Shown piece by piece: positions 27,587 to 39,846 of a stretch of 64,000 bases of DNA. Source of the DNA: Gracilariopsis chorda (Eukaryota > Rhodophyta > Florideophyceae > Gracilariales > Gracilariaceae); assembly GCA_003194525.1 (NCBI GenBank), contig NBIV01000192.1, positions 62,001-126,000 of the forward strand, read 5' to 3'. Under the pieces are notes generated by a model that did no database searches, was not told where the DNA came from, and saw only the letters and a list, made by a program, of their open reading frames with translations. Position numbers and translations under genes: made by a program. Numbering within the stretch: position 1 is the stretch's first letter; each line of letters starts with the position of its first letter.

Positions 27587-28448
27587 GATCAGAAAGTGTA
27601 AAACCAAAAAAACGACAGCGTTGCCATAACCCTGCATCATGTTCTTGCTCGAAGTTCAGTCGTAGTATGCAGAGCTCACAATGTCATCGCAACGTTGGTG
27701 CCCTGTTCAGGCCCGATAAGTGTTCAGTCATCACTGTCCTTGTTCACTCTACAATCAGTTTTTGCTGCCAATATTTGCTGCTATGGTCTGGAGTAGTCTT
27801 TCTGAATGTCCTTGCTGCGCGCCAAAAGTTTGATGGCCTGGTAATCTGGCAATTTCTGCATGCACCCATTGCTCAACCGGGTTGGCTCTCTGTGTTTCTT
27901 CTACTGAGGCGAAGTATTGCAGAGCAAAAAGTGGATTTGAAGGAAGGACTTGTACTTGCTGAGTCCCCTGAAGCTTTCTGTGATGCTTTGTGCATCAGTG
28001 CTCACGTTGCGAGATGAGTGCTTAACTATTGGGTAGTCTCGAAGGCTTTATTTCATGCATTCTGAAGTTCTGTTGTAGAATGCATCCTTGCAGTTTACTA
28101 TACTGGATATCTGGAGGCGTGGAGCACTTCTACTAGGTTCAACTGGTGTTGTCCGGCTTCTTTCGAATGCCCCTAGGACGAAGGTTTTGCCCCTACAGAT
28201 CGAGCACCTACAACGGACGTTGATCATATGTGTTCCTCTGTTTGTCCATATGCTCGGAATACAGCTACACGAACGCTGATTTGTTCACTTCCCATGGAAC
28301 TTGGACCTTTATCCAATCCTATTAACCACCCCGATCACCTCCAAGCTTTTGTTGGTTCAACAAAACCTTTCTTCCGTTGTGAGTTTGGGCCACCGATTTG
28401 AAAGAGGTTGCTGCCAGCCCTCATGCTTAGCGATGCAGATGATCAATA
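27587..28448. other. Intergenic, nothing recognised
   Basis: An 862-bp stretch lies between convergent genes. A 185-codon frame that starts inside the polymerase gene and ends at 28017 is a shadow at its start and shows no family features afterwards. No RNA gene was seen. Confidence 0.4.
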
Positions 28449-29152
28449 TCACTGCTGCACGTCAGAGCGCAGCTTCTTCCGTCGTTGGCTTAACATGTGC
28501 GAAAACATGAAGGGTCCAAAGTACAAATACAGCACCAACACGATGCGATTCCACACACCAAAATCAAACGCAAAATTAAACTTGTTCGGCAGCGCTATTG
28601 CATACAAGCGGTGTTTGTCAACGAACGGCAACGTGCGGTAGTATATCAGCCACTCAGCCACTATACCCAACGGGTACAGAACAAGGAAAAGGGAGTATCT
28701 CATCCACAGCAGTACTTTTGGTACTCGGTGGGTGATGATTGCGATGTAGAAGGCATAGCGCACAATGTCGCCAACACTCCATGCCATTAGTAACAACAAA
28801 GTTGCGATGTGACCTTGGATATATCGATGCGATCAACAACAAGCATGAGCACAACAAACCTCCCTAGACACTGCACAACAGCTGTCGGGACAGTTCCACC
28901 GAAACCAAGCATCGCATGCGCGACCTCTGCCCACGCCAGCGTTTGCGCCGTCAGTGCAATAGCTGCAACTGCCTCATAAACGTGCTCAAGTCCAACAGAG
29001 CTTGTTGAGACCAAGCACCGAACCAGGACTGCGGTCCACAGGCAAAGCTGTACGACGTTATACGCGAGAAGATAACCGGCTTGCCCGGCATTCTTGATGC
29101 ACTCGGGCTCTACACGTGCACAGGGCAACGACGCGTTGTCACACTTCACCAA
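28449..29152 (-). CDS. HACD: 3-hydroxyacyl-CoA dehydratase (HACD/PTPLA/PHS1), frame interrupted
   Basis: Two minus-strand frames carry successive parts of one protein. The first (29152-28787) reads GYLLAYNVVQLCLWTAVLVR and LAWAEVAHAMLGFG. The second (about 28830-28449) reads MAWSVGDIVRYAFY, LRYSLFLVLYPLG and IVAEWLIYYRTLP in overlapping order, ending in a basic tail (RRKKLRSD). VLYPLGIVAEW holds the catalytic tyrosine and, seven residues on, the glutamate of this ER membrane family, which removes water in very-long-chain fatty-acid elongation. The frames change near 28800-28830, in a segment of family consensus (before AWSV). No intron of usable length with good sites is evident there, so this is either a frameshift, a sequence error or an unusual tiny intron. 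The 5' end lacks a convincing ATG in frame; an ATG at about 29273 lies in another frame and may belong to a spliced first exon. Confidence 0.75.
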
Positions 29153-29567
29153 CCCGAGCTTCAGTCCATGACTTCCGCTTCTTCTAAAGGGGATCCAAGC
29201 ACTGAAGTTGAGGGGCCTGCTTCTTGTTACTCACGTCTATCCCGGGCATGCGCATTGCGTCACGCGATGTCATCTTGGTGTCAAAAATACGAATGCCGAA
29301 AAAAGGCAAGAGCCGAATCGACACGAAGCAGCTGACGTAGGACATGCAGCCAATCCGGTAGTGGGGTCCAAAATGCGGGACTCAGCTTTTAGGGGCATAT
29401 GTGTATGGTTTCATATTATATACACCAAATCGTCCCTTTTGTCAAAATCAAACAGAGTACAGCATCGTAGTGCTGACGGCCATAGCTTTCCAGCGAGCTA
29501 TCTTGCGGATTAAACGGACAACTCGACGCCAAGATATTGACGTTACGCCGTTGAACGTTTCGCAAAG
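29153..29567. other. Boundary between gene island and repeats
   Basis: This is the 5' flank of the HACD gene, then AT-richer DNA. No gene is seen apart from a possible first exon of HACD on the minus strand near 29235-29273. Confidence 0.35.
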
Positions 29568-30825
29568 GTGGCAATCCAAAAAAACGACGCGAAGAAGGAG
29601 AAACGGGCCGTTTTATTCTCGGCTCATTTTCAAAGGCCCCACAAGCTCAATCATCCCCACTCGAAGCAAATCGATATGCCACCGTTTTCCTTCTTTGCTG
29701 ACGAGAGCAGTATTGAACTAGAAGAACTCATCGCCACCGAGCTGCAAGAACTGGATAACAGGCATTCATCTTATAACAACATCGCCAACGACCTGCAAGA
29801 ACTGGATAACAGGCATTCATCTTATCACAGCTTGCTAACGCCACCATCACCACCAAGTTCTAAGCTCTTGTTGCTAGAAGATGTCGCATACGGCGACGGC
29901 AACTCCGAGAGCCTCCAAGCGAGACATGCTTCTATTCATTTCAACAGAATGGTAGAAAAATGCTTGTGCGTCCCGAAATGTATCACAGTAGAAAAATATT
30001 TTCAACTTGTGAAAACCTTTGCCACAACCGCAGCCGACCAAAAACATAACATATTGAAAGCGATGCTGCTTTGTTTAAGCTCACCAGCGGGTCAGTCAAA
30101 CGTTTTGATGGAAACGGACCTATTTCGCACCCAACACAAACGCAAAAAAGCGCCAAAGACTTTCACAAAAGTCATACACTTCGACACGCTATGCGCTCCA
30201 AGGAAGGTGGGTGTGAAAATACGGTTTCGCTGCAGTGGTTCAGCTGGATCGACGAACAGTTCGTACTTTTGCTGCGACAGTCAGCGGTGATGAGGGCTTT
30301 AAAATCTTTACTAATCAGCACTATAAAGGGCGAAAGGGGAAAAAGTCTTTACAGACAATTGCAGCGCTTGCATTTCTTCGACGATACGCAGCACTAAATG
30401 CTTTATCATGTCTCACTCGAAAAGGCTCACAGAATGCGACTCTGGTCCAGTGGTTGAACAGCAACGTCGGAAGGGAAACGCTTTACGAAATATACAAGGA
30501 TGAGTGGGAGGGAGTCATGAATGCCGCCGCAGCACTGTACCCTCGGGCCAACAAACCGGATGAACCGCTATCATTCTCAGGATTCCGAAAGGCATGGACT
30601 GGACAATATCCCACACTGAGGATATTGAAAGCAGAAAGCGAATTCTGTGACCCATTTACGACGCTACGTAACTCTACCATGTCTACGACTAACACAGATC
30701 TGAGAGAAACGTTACTCCGTGCGAGACGTTGTAGTGCAATAGCCTTAACGCCAGACGGTTGGCAAGATGGAGTGCCGAAGAGGTGGACGAAGGACCAGAG
30801 CACCACTGGATCGTGTCCATATTAG
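29568..30825 (+). mobile_element. Transposase-like relic, unclassified DNA transposon
   Basis: Three overlapping frames (29568-30290, 30071-30397, 30235-30825) cover one protein-like region. Features are HPTQTQKSAK, then GDEGFKIFTNQHYKGRKGKK, FLRRYAALNAL, LSFSGFRKAWTGQYPTLRI and SEFCDPFTTLRN. This order matches the N-terminal half of a transposase-like family widespread in animals and algae, with a helix-turn-helix-like region and a conserved xDFCDxCTxLRN-type motif. I cannot give its formal name. The catalytic core expected downstream is absent. At least two frame changes show that it is dead. The 5' part contains a 51-bp tandem duplication. Confidence 0.5.
29742..29825 (+). repeat. 51-bp-period duplication
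   Basis: A 33-bp segment (CTGCAAGAACTGGATAACAG...) occurs at 29742-29774 and identically at 29793-29825. It is in frame and encodes LQELDNRHSSY twice. Confidence 0.9.
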
Positions 30826-31383
30826 CCACGTGAGTCGGAGATAGTTGGATCTGAGGTGTGACCTCCGCTGGCCTGGCACTGCAGCACAGTGCACGGTAGA
30901 ATAGTGTAGTATTTAATTTAATTTTTTAGTAGTAGTTACCGGTGGTCTAGAGCGCCTCGCCGACTATATTAGTTGGCTCGAGTGCCGCCGGCCACTGAAG
31001 AGTAAAGGCAAGCACCACCTCCGTCTTCTAGTCGCCCCTAAGCTTCTAGTGGACACAGGCTTCCAAGCCATCGTGACGAGTGCGCCCAACCTGTACGGAC
31101 CTCAGATAACGCCCGCCCATTGTACCTGCACGTCAGAAGGTGCCCACGACATAACTAGACCCAGTGGACTGTCACCCTAGTGGCTGGTACTCTGCCGCCG
31201 CTACGCCTAGTAGGTGCTACTTCCCCACTTGTCTTTGGAACTAGTATTCTACTACATCTGGTTTCCCGACCTAGAAGCCTACAAGGACAGCCATTTGGAA
31301 TCTCAAGAACGAAGGAAATCGAATAGGACTTCTACCATTGGACTACTTGTCGTTGCTTCTGACTTGAAAGCAACCCTGACCTC
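30826..31383. other. Unassigned DNA before first gypsy element
   Basis: No open frame and no recognisable LTR. It may be the decayed left end of the adjoining retroelement. Confidence 0.3.
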
Positions 31384-34300
31384 ATGGATAACCAATACCC
31401 GACCCCACAACAGACGCCCAACAAGGAACCGCGGCAGCCGCCGTGGCCGCTTCGGACACTCCTGCACCGGTACCCGCCCGAGGGGACAGTGCAAGTGACC
31501 ATAGGAGCACGCGCAGCTGTGCCGGTGGACGTACAATTGACCCAGTGGACAACCCCGAACGACTCATCCGGGAGTCACCATTGCTCGCTCGCCTTCGCGA
31601 GAGGGTCGAGCAGTTGAACCAGCCGGTCGACCAAAGGAATATGGCACTACAGCCTCAGGACACAGCCGCACTAGCCCCCAATGCCCAAATGGTGGACGAG
31701 GTTGCCGCTCTCCTATGGCCGCAACTCGGTTCTTGGTTTGAAGACCAAGTGGAGCAGTTCCTAAGGGACCGGTTCGATAGGGCACTTTGCGACCGCCTCT
31801 CCGTGTTGGCTGACCGACTGAATCCTTAGGTCTTTCACTCGGATGTTCTAGTGGAGTCAATCGCCACGACCATCCTGGGGGAAATTACACGCCAGGTAGG
31901 CCAACTCGGCAGCTCTCGAACTGTTTCTAAAAGTAGACCGTCGGTTTTCCATTGGTCTGACCAGACTGGACCCCAGGAAGCGGCTACAGAATTAGCCCCT
32001 CGCTTGGGAAACCATCAGGAACGTCCATTAGACCATCCACCGCCTGGGGTAGAGAGACCTCAGAGGCAGAGAAGCCGCGCGTGAGATGAGCCCACTGGTC
32101 AATACGGCATTCAGCATGTCGCAGAATACCATCGGGTCAGTGAAGAGCCTGTCCCGAGGGACTATGGAAGCGCTGAAGACCAGAGGAAAAAGAAGGGAAA
32201 CTGAAGGTCAAAGAGGTCGAGCCGTCGTAAGAGAGACCACTCGAACTCCAGTGATGACGACCATTCGGACTCCTCCAGCACCTCCTATACCGATGTGGAT
32301 GAGGCAGACGTCCGGCGCCTCAGACCATTGGCCACGACTAATGAGCTTTTCCAGAAGGTCTTGGACGTGGACACGTACCGCCTGTTGGATCGGTCAAAGC
32401 GGTACACCTCATCTGTCGCCAAGAATATTGCTAGATGGGCCAAGAGGATGCAAGTGACCATCCAAGACAAGTTTTCTGGGAAGGATCCCATCACAGTCCT
32501 CAGATTCTTGAGTTCGTTCCAAGTGGCCTGCGACCAGAACGGTATCCTTGAAGGAGCTGCAGTGTATTTATTTCAGTTCTTCGTCAGTGTGGTCAAGCAA
32601 AAGACCATGTGGTTGCCAAGATATCTGGCTCGGCCAATCCGGCGGATGCCCATGACAGGGAGCTCTTAAGAACCTATCCTGAGGTCGTTCATTATTTATT
32701 GGAGGCCTATACCTCCGATGACCACATAATGGATGCCTATCAGGACGTCATTGGATACCATCAGAGTTCCAATGTGACCGAAACGGACTTCGCTGACCAA
32801 CTTTGGACACGTGCCCGCCGTTGCGGAAACGTGTTTTCCGAAGGTCGGCTTAAGCGATACTTTATCGCAGGTCTGTTACCAGCCATATGAACCCACGTCC
32901 GTTGCCACTACACCACCAGTCCGGACCTTTCGTTGCGTTAGCTGGTGACGTTCGCCGAAGGATACGGGAAGACCTAAAGGACCTCCCGCCGTGAGGGTGA
33001 TGTGGATACCAGGGGACGCGCCAGACCCCTGACGAAGAGAGGAAGTGCCCATCTGGTCGAGTCGCAGACTGATACAGACTCAGCCTATGGACGCTCTGAA
33101 ACTGCGGACGCATTCGCAGTAAGCTTCTCTTCGACCCCATCTGGTGCACCATCGGTTCTGAACTCAGGGACGACCACACCATCCGCTCCGGCTACTGCCA
33201 GATTGTCTCCAGTGGCTCCGCGAAGGGATATCTTTACGAAGTTCAATCAACCATGTTTCATTTGCCTGTCCATGGCCCGTCCATGTGACTGCATCAAATT
33301 TATGCCTGAGGACATCCGTAAGGCCGTCATGGCCCGTAGAGAGGAGAACTATCGGGTGCGCCGCGCGGAAGGCTATTACCGAAGGCCAATAAGCCAGAGG
33401 ACCACAGGGACTCCGGGGAGTTCAAAGTACGTAACACCCCTTATGACCCCCGTGCAGCAACTTCAGGTCAATAACGAGCCCGCCAATGCGCTTGACCACC
33501 CTGACCATCAGAACCATCCCGTGGAACTGGAGCCAAAGGAAAACGATCGGAAGGACGCATAGAAACGTGCAGTTCCTCTAACATCAACTGCCTCAGTACA
33601 CGGGACCGGAAGACCCGAGAGGAGAAGAAGAAGTTGGAACCGAAGGACGGAAATTCACAGGACTCCAGTCAAGTGTACGCCGTAGACCAGTGGGAAGACC
33701 ATGAGGACGCAGAATGTGTCCTACGTAAGGAGAATTATAAAGTACACGGGACTCTCGGACTGCAAACGAACACCACGCGGACTTTCACTGCCGTGTTGGA
33801 CACGGGTGCAGGCCGAAACCTGGTACATCCTAAGGTCTTACCGTTGGGCTGGGAGAGGATGCTGCAGGAAAGGAAGTCGCCAAGGGTGCCGGACGCCTCG
33901 CGCCAACCAATGGATATCCGCGGGGTCGTCCCGCTTTACATCCAATTGGGTCACCTGAAGGTTAGGACTTGGTTTCTTGTATGTCCCAACCTGGGTGCAG
34001 AAGGTATCCTAGGGGCGAGTTTCATCAATAGATATGTAAAAGCTATCTATCCTCGCCGAGAGAAAGCTGCATTCCATCGAAGACCTCCATTGGCCATTAT
34101 TGGAGCACTCCCAGGACCAGAAGCCACCCCCTCAAGACCGAGGTTCCCCAAGCGGACGGTATCCAATAAGGTACGCTTGGCCAGGGCGATAGTAATACCG
34201 CCGATGTCCCAAGTGGCGGCCGCTGCAGTGTGTGAATCCTCAGGCCTTGTGTCGTTGCAGAATCACCCCAAGCTGGTCACGAAGCATTTATCTTTGATGG

Positions 34301-37300
34301 CCAATGGAGTGATGAATGTTGTGCCCAATAGGCCATTCGCGGTTACGATGAGCAATTTCCGCGATAAACACACCAGGCTGCCCAAAGGTACGGTAGTTGG
34401 CATTACCCTACCTGCCCCAGTGGCCACCATGGAGGTTCAGCTCGGAAACCAGCCATCGAGCAGCGAAACAGTGGTCAATTGAGAGAACGAAGTTAACCTC
34501 GGTGAGGATTTCGAGCGCTATAGGAAACAGGTCATTGACCTCCTGAAGGACTTTGCCGGAATGTGGAGTGGCAAGCTGGGACGGATAGATGCGACGAAAC
34601 ACCTCATCGATCTCAACTATGGAGCCACTCCGCAGTACCAGCACCCATATAGGACAGGCCTGAAAGGAAGAGAAATAGTAGCAAAACAGATGGGGAAGAT
34701 GCGGACCGGCAGAGTAATTGAACGTGCCCCACCCAATGGAGCCGAATGGGCAAGCCCCTTTGTCCTTGTGTCCAAGAAAGATGGGACCCTACGGTTTTGC
34801 ATTGATTACCGTAAGCTCAATGCTTTGACTAAACGGGACACCTATCCTATTCCGAGGATGGATGACTATCTTGATTCCCTGGGGGATGCGCAAGTGTCTA
34901 CCATGTTGGATGCAAATTGCGGCTACTGGCAAGTACCAATGGACGATAGGGCTAAGGCTTTGACTACCGTTACGACCCACGAGGGACTGTTCCGATTCAC
35001 GCGGATGCCCTTCGGACTGATGAACGCGCCGGCGACCTTCCAGCGGGCAATGGATATCATACCATCCAGGGTCAAATAGAAGTTTGCCCTGGTCTACTTG
35101 GATGACTTAATCGTCTTTTCGAGGTCCGTTGGTGAACACTTCACTCATGTGAAGGCTGTCCTAAGGTTACTCCAGCAGGCCGGTGTCACCCTAAAACTGA
35201 GGAAATGCTTTTTCTTCGAGCCCTCTGTGGACTATCTTGGCCATGTGGTCTTACCCGGTAAGCTCCAGGTAGCGAAAACTACGACGAAGGCCATTAGGGA
35301 TGCGAAACCCCCGAGGACCCACACGGAACTGCGATCCTTTTTAGGTTTATGCAATGTGTACCGAAGGTTTGTCCCTGGGTTCGCGAAAATTGCGTCTCCA
35401 CTGAATGAGATGCCCAAGAAAGGGACCTCTTCGGCATTTGATGACCTAACGGACGAGCAGTTCGAAGCCTACCAGAACCTCAAGGACCATTTCGTAAACC
35501 CCCTAATCTTGGCCTTGCCCAGGGCAAACAAACCGTACATCCTCGATATGGATGCCTTGGCAACCCAGCTTGGATGCGCACTGCTCCAAGAGCAGGATTC
35601 TCCGAAGGACTATCGACCAATTGGATACTGGAGCCGTTCGTTAACGAAGGCCGAAAGGGACTACAGCACGTCCGAACGGGAATACTTGGCCATTGTCTAG
35701 TCAGTTTTACACCTGCGGCCTTACCTGGAGGGTACTCGGTTTACCATTAGGACAGACCAAAATGCCCTCCGATGGCTTCTGAGTATGACTGATGCGTCAT
35801 CCCGTTTGGCTTGCTGGAGACTCCGGTTGGCCGAATTTGAGTACGAGGTTACCTATAGGCCTGGCTTAAAGCACCAAGCCACTGATGCGTTATCTCGTAT
35901 CCTGACCGATGGCACGGATCAAACACCATTGGACGATGAGATTCCCACCCTATGGGAAGGTCCACAGTATGCAGAGGTTGATCCGGAAATGGATGACCTG
36001 GTAGGAGAATTTACCACTAACCAAGGGTATAGAGAAGAACCTAAGGTCATGTTATGCACTATTGACTGAGAGGACCCATCCTTGGAAGTCCACGTGGCCG
36101 AAACGCACATAGGAGACCTCACCCCCATATTCCTGGAGGAACTCCTCTCGGCTCAGGAGGGTGATGAACAGTGTGTACAGTGGGCTAATGCAGTCGGGAT
36201 CCCTGGGTCCCTGTTCGATTATGACCGTCACGGAATATTGTGCCGCCGCTTTCCACTTGATGGGGCAGTACAGTGCGTTGTTCCAAGGGGCCTTCAGGCA
36301 AGACTCCTATATCTGGATCATTACCCTCGGCTGTCTGGCCACCAAGGCGTGACGAGAATGTATCAGACATTAAGGAGATTCTTCTATTAGCCCCTCATGG
36401 CCAACGATATAATGGAGACCGCACGGAGATGCGCAGCATGCGCTAGTATTCAGGGAACACGAGCACTGCACCAGGGGAAGCTGAAATTATTCCCTGCCGC
36501 AGGACGTTTGGAATTTGTTGCTATGGACATCCTAGGGCCTTTCCCTAAATCGACCCATGGGCACTCCTTCATCTTGGTTAGTACTGACAGGTTTTCCAAG
36601 ATGACGCGTGCTATTCCCCTACAGTCCACCACGGCAACTGATGTTGCTATGGCGTTTCTGGTCCACTGGATATACCCCTACGGCCTGCCTTTATATCTGT
36701 TGACCGACAATGGCCCACAGTTTTGTCTCCAAGTTCTTTGAACATGTGTGCTCGGCCTTAGGTCTAAAACACCTCCTCACCACCGCCTACCACCCGCAGA
36801 CCAATGGACCAGCGGAGCGTTTTAATAGGACGCTGGCCTCTACGTTGAGCTACTATGTGGCTGAGCAGCAGTTGGACTGGGACCATTACGTCCAACCCTT
36901 GGTCTATGCCTACAATAATCAAGTCCATCTGTCCACGGTACAACACCCTTTCACCTTACCCTGGTCCGGGCGCCCCCGCCCTACATGGTTGACCCACAGG
37001 ATACAGGCATCCCCCGGGACGTTACTGGCGAAATGAAGCCAGCTCAGGCCAAAAGATATTCGCGTAAGCGAATCGATTCTATCCTGAAGGCCGCCCAGAC
37101 CCACTTGGACAAAGAGCAGAAGCGCTATAAAGCGGGATTTGTTAAGGCCATCTGGTTTGTGCCCCAGTTTTCTCCAGGGGACTATGTCCATTTGGACCGG
37201 TCACTCAGGGAAAAACACGAGGCCGAGGACACTGCGTCCAAGCTGGTACCTCGTTCCACCGGACCATACAAGGTAATCAAGTTCACTGGCCATACGGTGA

Positions 37301-37708
37301 CAATAGACCGAGACGGCCTTCAGGATATCGTGTCAACGGACCGCGTGTCCAGGTCGCCCCGGCCGTTGGTTGGACCCATGCAACACTATCAGAAGTGCGA
37401 GCATACTGCAGGGCATCGCGCGCACATCCTCAAGCGTCCTGGTCATTCTCTCACGGTAATTAGCTGGGGAATTCACCAGGTCATCAAACGGCTAGATCTG
37501 GCGTCGAACCTGTTAAACTACCCACGTATGGAGGCCAACGAGAAGACCAAGCATAATGCCATTAAACACGGACGACTTCTCGTTGACTATTGGGACTGAT
37601 AAAACTAGTCTAGACCCTCTATATAAACCCCTAGGGATGCTGTAAACTTCAACTTGGATCATCATCATCGACTTTCAACCATTCTCAACCACTGCACCGT
37701 TCCTAACA
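31384..37708 (+). mobile_element. Ty3/gypsy LTR retrotransposon, broken (element 1)
   Basis: A gag-like region lies at about 31.4-33.5 kb, with a Cys cluster (PCFICLSMARPCDC) instead of a standard CCHC knuckle. A protease region is near 33.6-34.5 kb (LDTGAGRNLVHP). Reverse transcriptase and RNase H lie at about 34.5-35.9 kb (RFCIDYRKLNA, YLDDLIVFSR, YLGHVVLPGKL). The integrase lies at about 36.2-37.4 kb and ends in a GPY/F-type module (TGPYKVIKF). The order PR-RT-RH-IN is Ty3/gypsy. It is a fossil with on the order of ten breaks; no matching left LTR was recognised. It is the same lineage as element 2. Confidence 0.88.
37459..37708 (+). repeat. LTR segment shared with 55386-55638
   Basis: About 250 bp is strongly similar to 55386-55638. 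It includes a TATA box (CTATATAAACCC, near 37620) and ends in CCTAACA. It lies at the 3' end of element 1, so it is probably its right LTR or part of it. Weaker similarity may extend further left. Confidence 0.7.
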
Positions 37709-38295
37709 TTGGTAGCACTCGCAAGTAAGTAATGCACTTACCTGAAAGTGGTGACCATCCCGCCTTGAAGGATTTTGGTACACAAAATCCGCCAAGTTTG
37801 GATGAGCCACAGAGATCCAGATCATACTGACTGCTGATTTATGACCAACTGTGTGTTTCCAGTAAGCTCAATATTCTGCCCCAGTGACCCAGGTTACCGC
37901 CACCTTCACCGTCGGTGTACAAGAACACTGACTTATCTTCTGCATCACCTTCAACCCCGACGCTACCGCCACACATGGACCTCGCCGACCCTGGAACACC
38001 CGTAGCTTACCGCAACCTCTCCTTCGAACTCCGGGCGCCGTTACCCGAACCGTTCGACAACCTCGTTTCGTTGGAGCCCCGGACTCCTCACAGTCAATCA
38101 CCGTCTCCAGAGCCAGATGACAAGACTCCAGAAGCTCCACAAGAACGTTAAAAAGCATCAGTAGTAAACAAACCTTCAACATTCCACACAATCAGTGAAC
38201 TTAGTCGTCAATCGTACGACTCAGCCAATCAGAACCCCCAACGTGTCTTGCCAATCAGTGACGTGGGAAACATCATACTTTACCGTGTGGAAAAT
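37709..38295. other. Spacer between two retroelements
   Basis: This is mostly non-coding. A 78-codon + strand frame at 37915-38151 is proline-rich and unrecognised. It ends exactly where the left LTR of element 2 begins. Confidence 0.35.
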
Positions 38296-38969
38296 TGTGG
38301 GGATGCGTAGTGCTTAAATGAAAGGTGCCAACCGGTCGGCTGAGGCTTCAGCGGTTGGTGGGTGTAGTTTCCTAGAAAGCCCGGACGGAGAATGGGCTCA
38401 AGGATCCGAAGCGGTCGGTCAGGAGAGTCGGGCGAGGGCGGTGGGACCGGACGGACAACTGCGCCAGGCGTGGTCAGTGTGCACGCGTTGGGTGTTGGCG
38501 GTCGTGTACCACTAGTGGTGACCGGTCGGACTAGCTGCGCTACCTAGTGCGCCGTCTGTATCGCGAACTAGAAGTAGGTGCTCGTAGACTTGGTCAAGGA
38601 ACGTCTAGCTTTACTCGAAAAGGGGTAGTGACCGTATTGGTACATATATACTAGCCCAGGCCCTAGTGGCGCACCTTGAGGACACTGTAATGGGCCTCGA
38701 GGTGCAGGCCCGTCGGCCGCACATGGGTCAATAATACTACCCTAGCTAGAAGTACTAAAAATTAGTGTACCGCACGGAAAATCTCGGTACGCATTCCGAC
38801 CATGTGCATAAGCATGCACGTGTACAACCTGTCCGATTCCCGGTCCGTCATCCACTCGACCGCTCGCCCGCAACGTGTGCATTAGGCGCTCCGCACGCTG
38901 CGCTCGCACATAACTCGCCCGCTCGGTTACCCGCATTCCCCACCTTACCCGCACGTCCGCTATTCTGCA
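38296..38969 (-). repeat. 3' LTR of element 2
   Basis: A direct repeat of 48636-49306. In element orientation it runs TGCAGAATAGCGG to CCCCACA. It is preceded by the purine tract at 38972-38982. Confidence 0.88.
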
Positions 38970-39846
38970 TACCTCCCTTCTTAGTTCGCGCCACGTCCTC
39001 GTGGCGCGCCCATGTCCGGTCGGTCGCGATGGCGGAGGTAGGTGCAATTCGGTCAGACGGTACGCACTCGACCACGGCGCACCCTACGATATGTCTGACC
39101 GCGGTGGCCGAATGCCACCTGCGCGGCCAGACACTTAGGTACGCCTTCGTCGACCGTTCGATTGAATGCCGAAATCCATTGGCGAGTGGCATGCCATCAG
39201 ACCGAATAGCGGGACGCCCCGCCCTTTCCATCAAGCGGTTCGCGCCGCCTTCTCCCAATAGCGGAATGCACCGCACACTTCAGGGGGTAGCATCGCCGTG
39301 TAGGAACAGCACAGCATGCCCAGGCGCCGAGCCACGCGCGATAGGCGCGGGCGGACCGAAGTGGCCTGCCCAGGCCGGGGGGAGAATATTTCAGTTTCTC
39401 CCGAACGGTCTTGGTCTTGAGGCCTTTGGCAGGTTGTGAGGTGGGCGGAGATCGGAGAGCGGTCGGGTTCCAGGGCGGGTGTCGTGTTACCGTCGGTATG
39501 AGCCATTACCTTCCAAGCGGTTGCGACGGCGCAGTGTTCCGACAATCCCAACGTCCACTTACTGCCCGGCGTGGACAGAGGTACCGGGGGTACGTGGCGT
39601 CTGGAGGGGGATGGTGCATACCGTAGCCAAGGGGGCGTCCTGGTACACGTCCTATGAGGGTCGCGAGGTGGCATGGGCGGGGCTGCATTAATCCGGTTAT
39701 TGTCCGTACGGGCGTTTATAACCGCGCCGTGGCGGTCGTTGCCTGGGTATGCATTCGCTCGCCGTCCGTTCGGGTATCCTTCTTCCTTCCTTTTGGTGAG
39801 TTCCTCCCTAGCGCCTCGCCAGCTTCTCCCGCTACTTATACCCACC
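38970..39846. other. Non-coding internal region of element 2
   Basis: The long overlapping frames here are GC-driven and on both strands, so I call none. It may contain the promoter of the antisense block that starts at 39847. Confidence 0.4.

Noticed and set aside
27460-28017. 185-codon frame overlapping the end of the polymerase gene
   Set aside because: Starts inside the polymerase in another frame; remainder shows no recognisable domain.
37915-38151. 78-codon proline-rich frame between elements
   Set aside because: Too short and too biased in composition to call a gene.
38765-39439. Overlapping long frames on both strands just inside the 3' LTR of element 2
   Set aside because: Both strands are open at once because of base composition, and the first part is LTR sequence.
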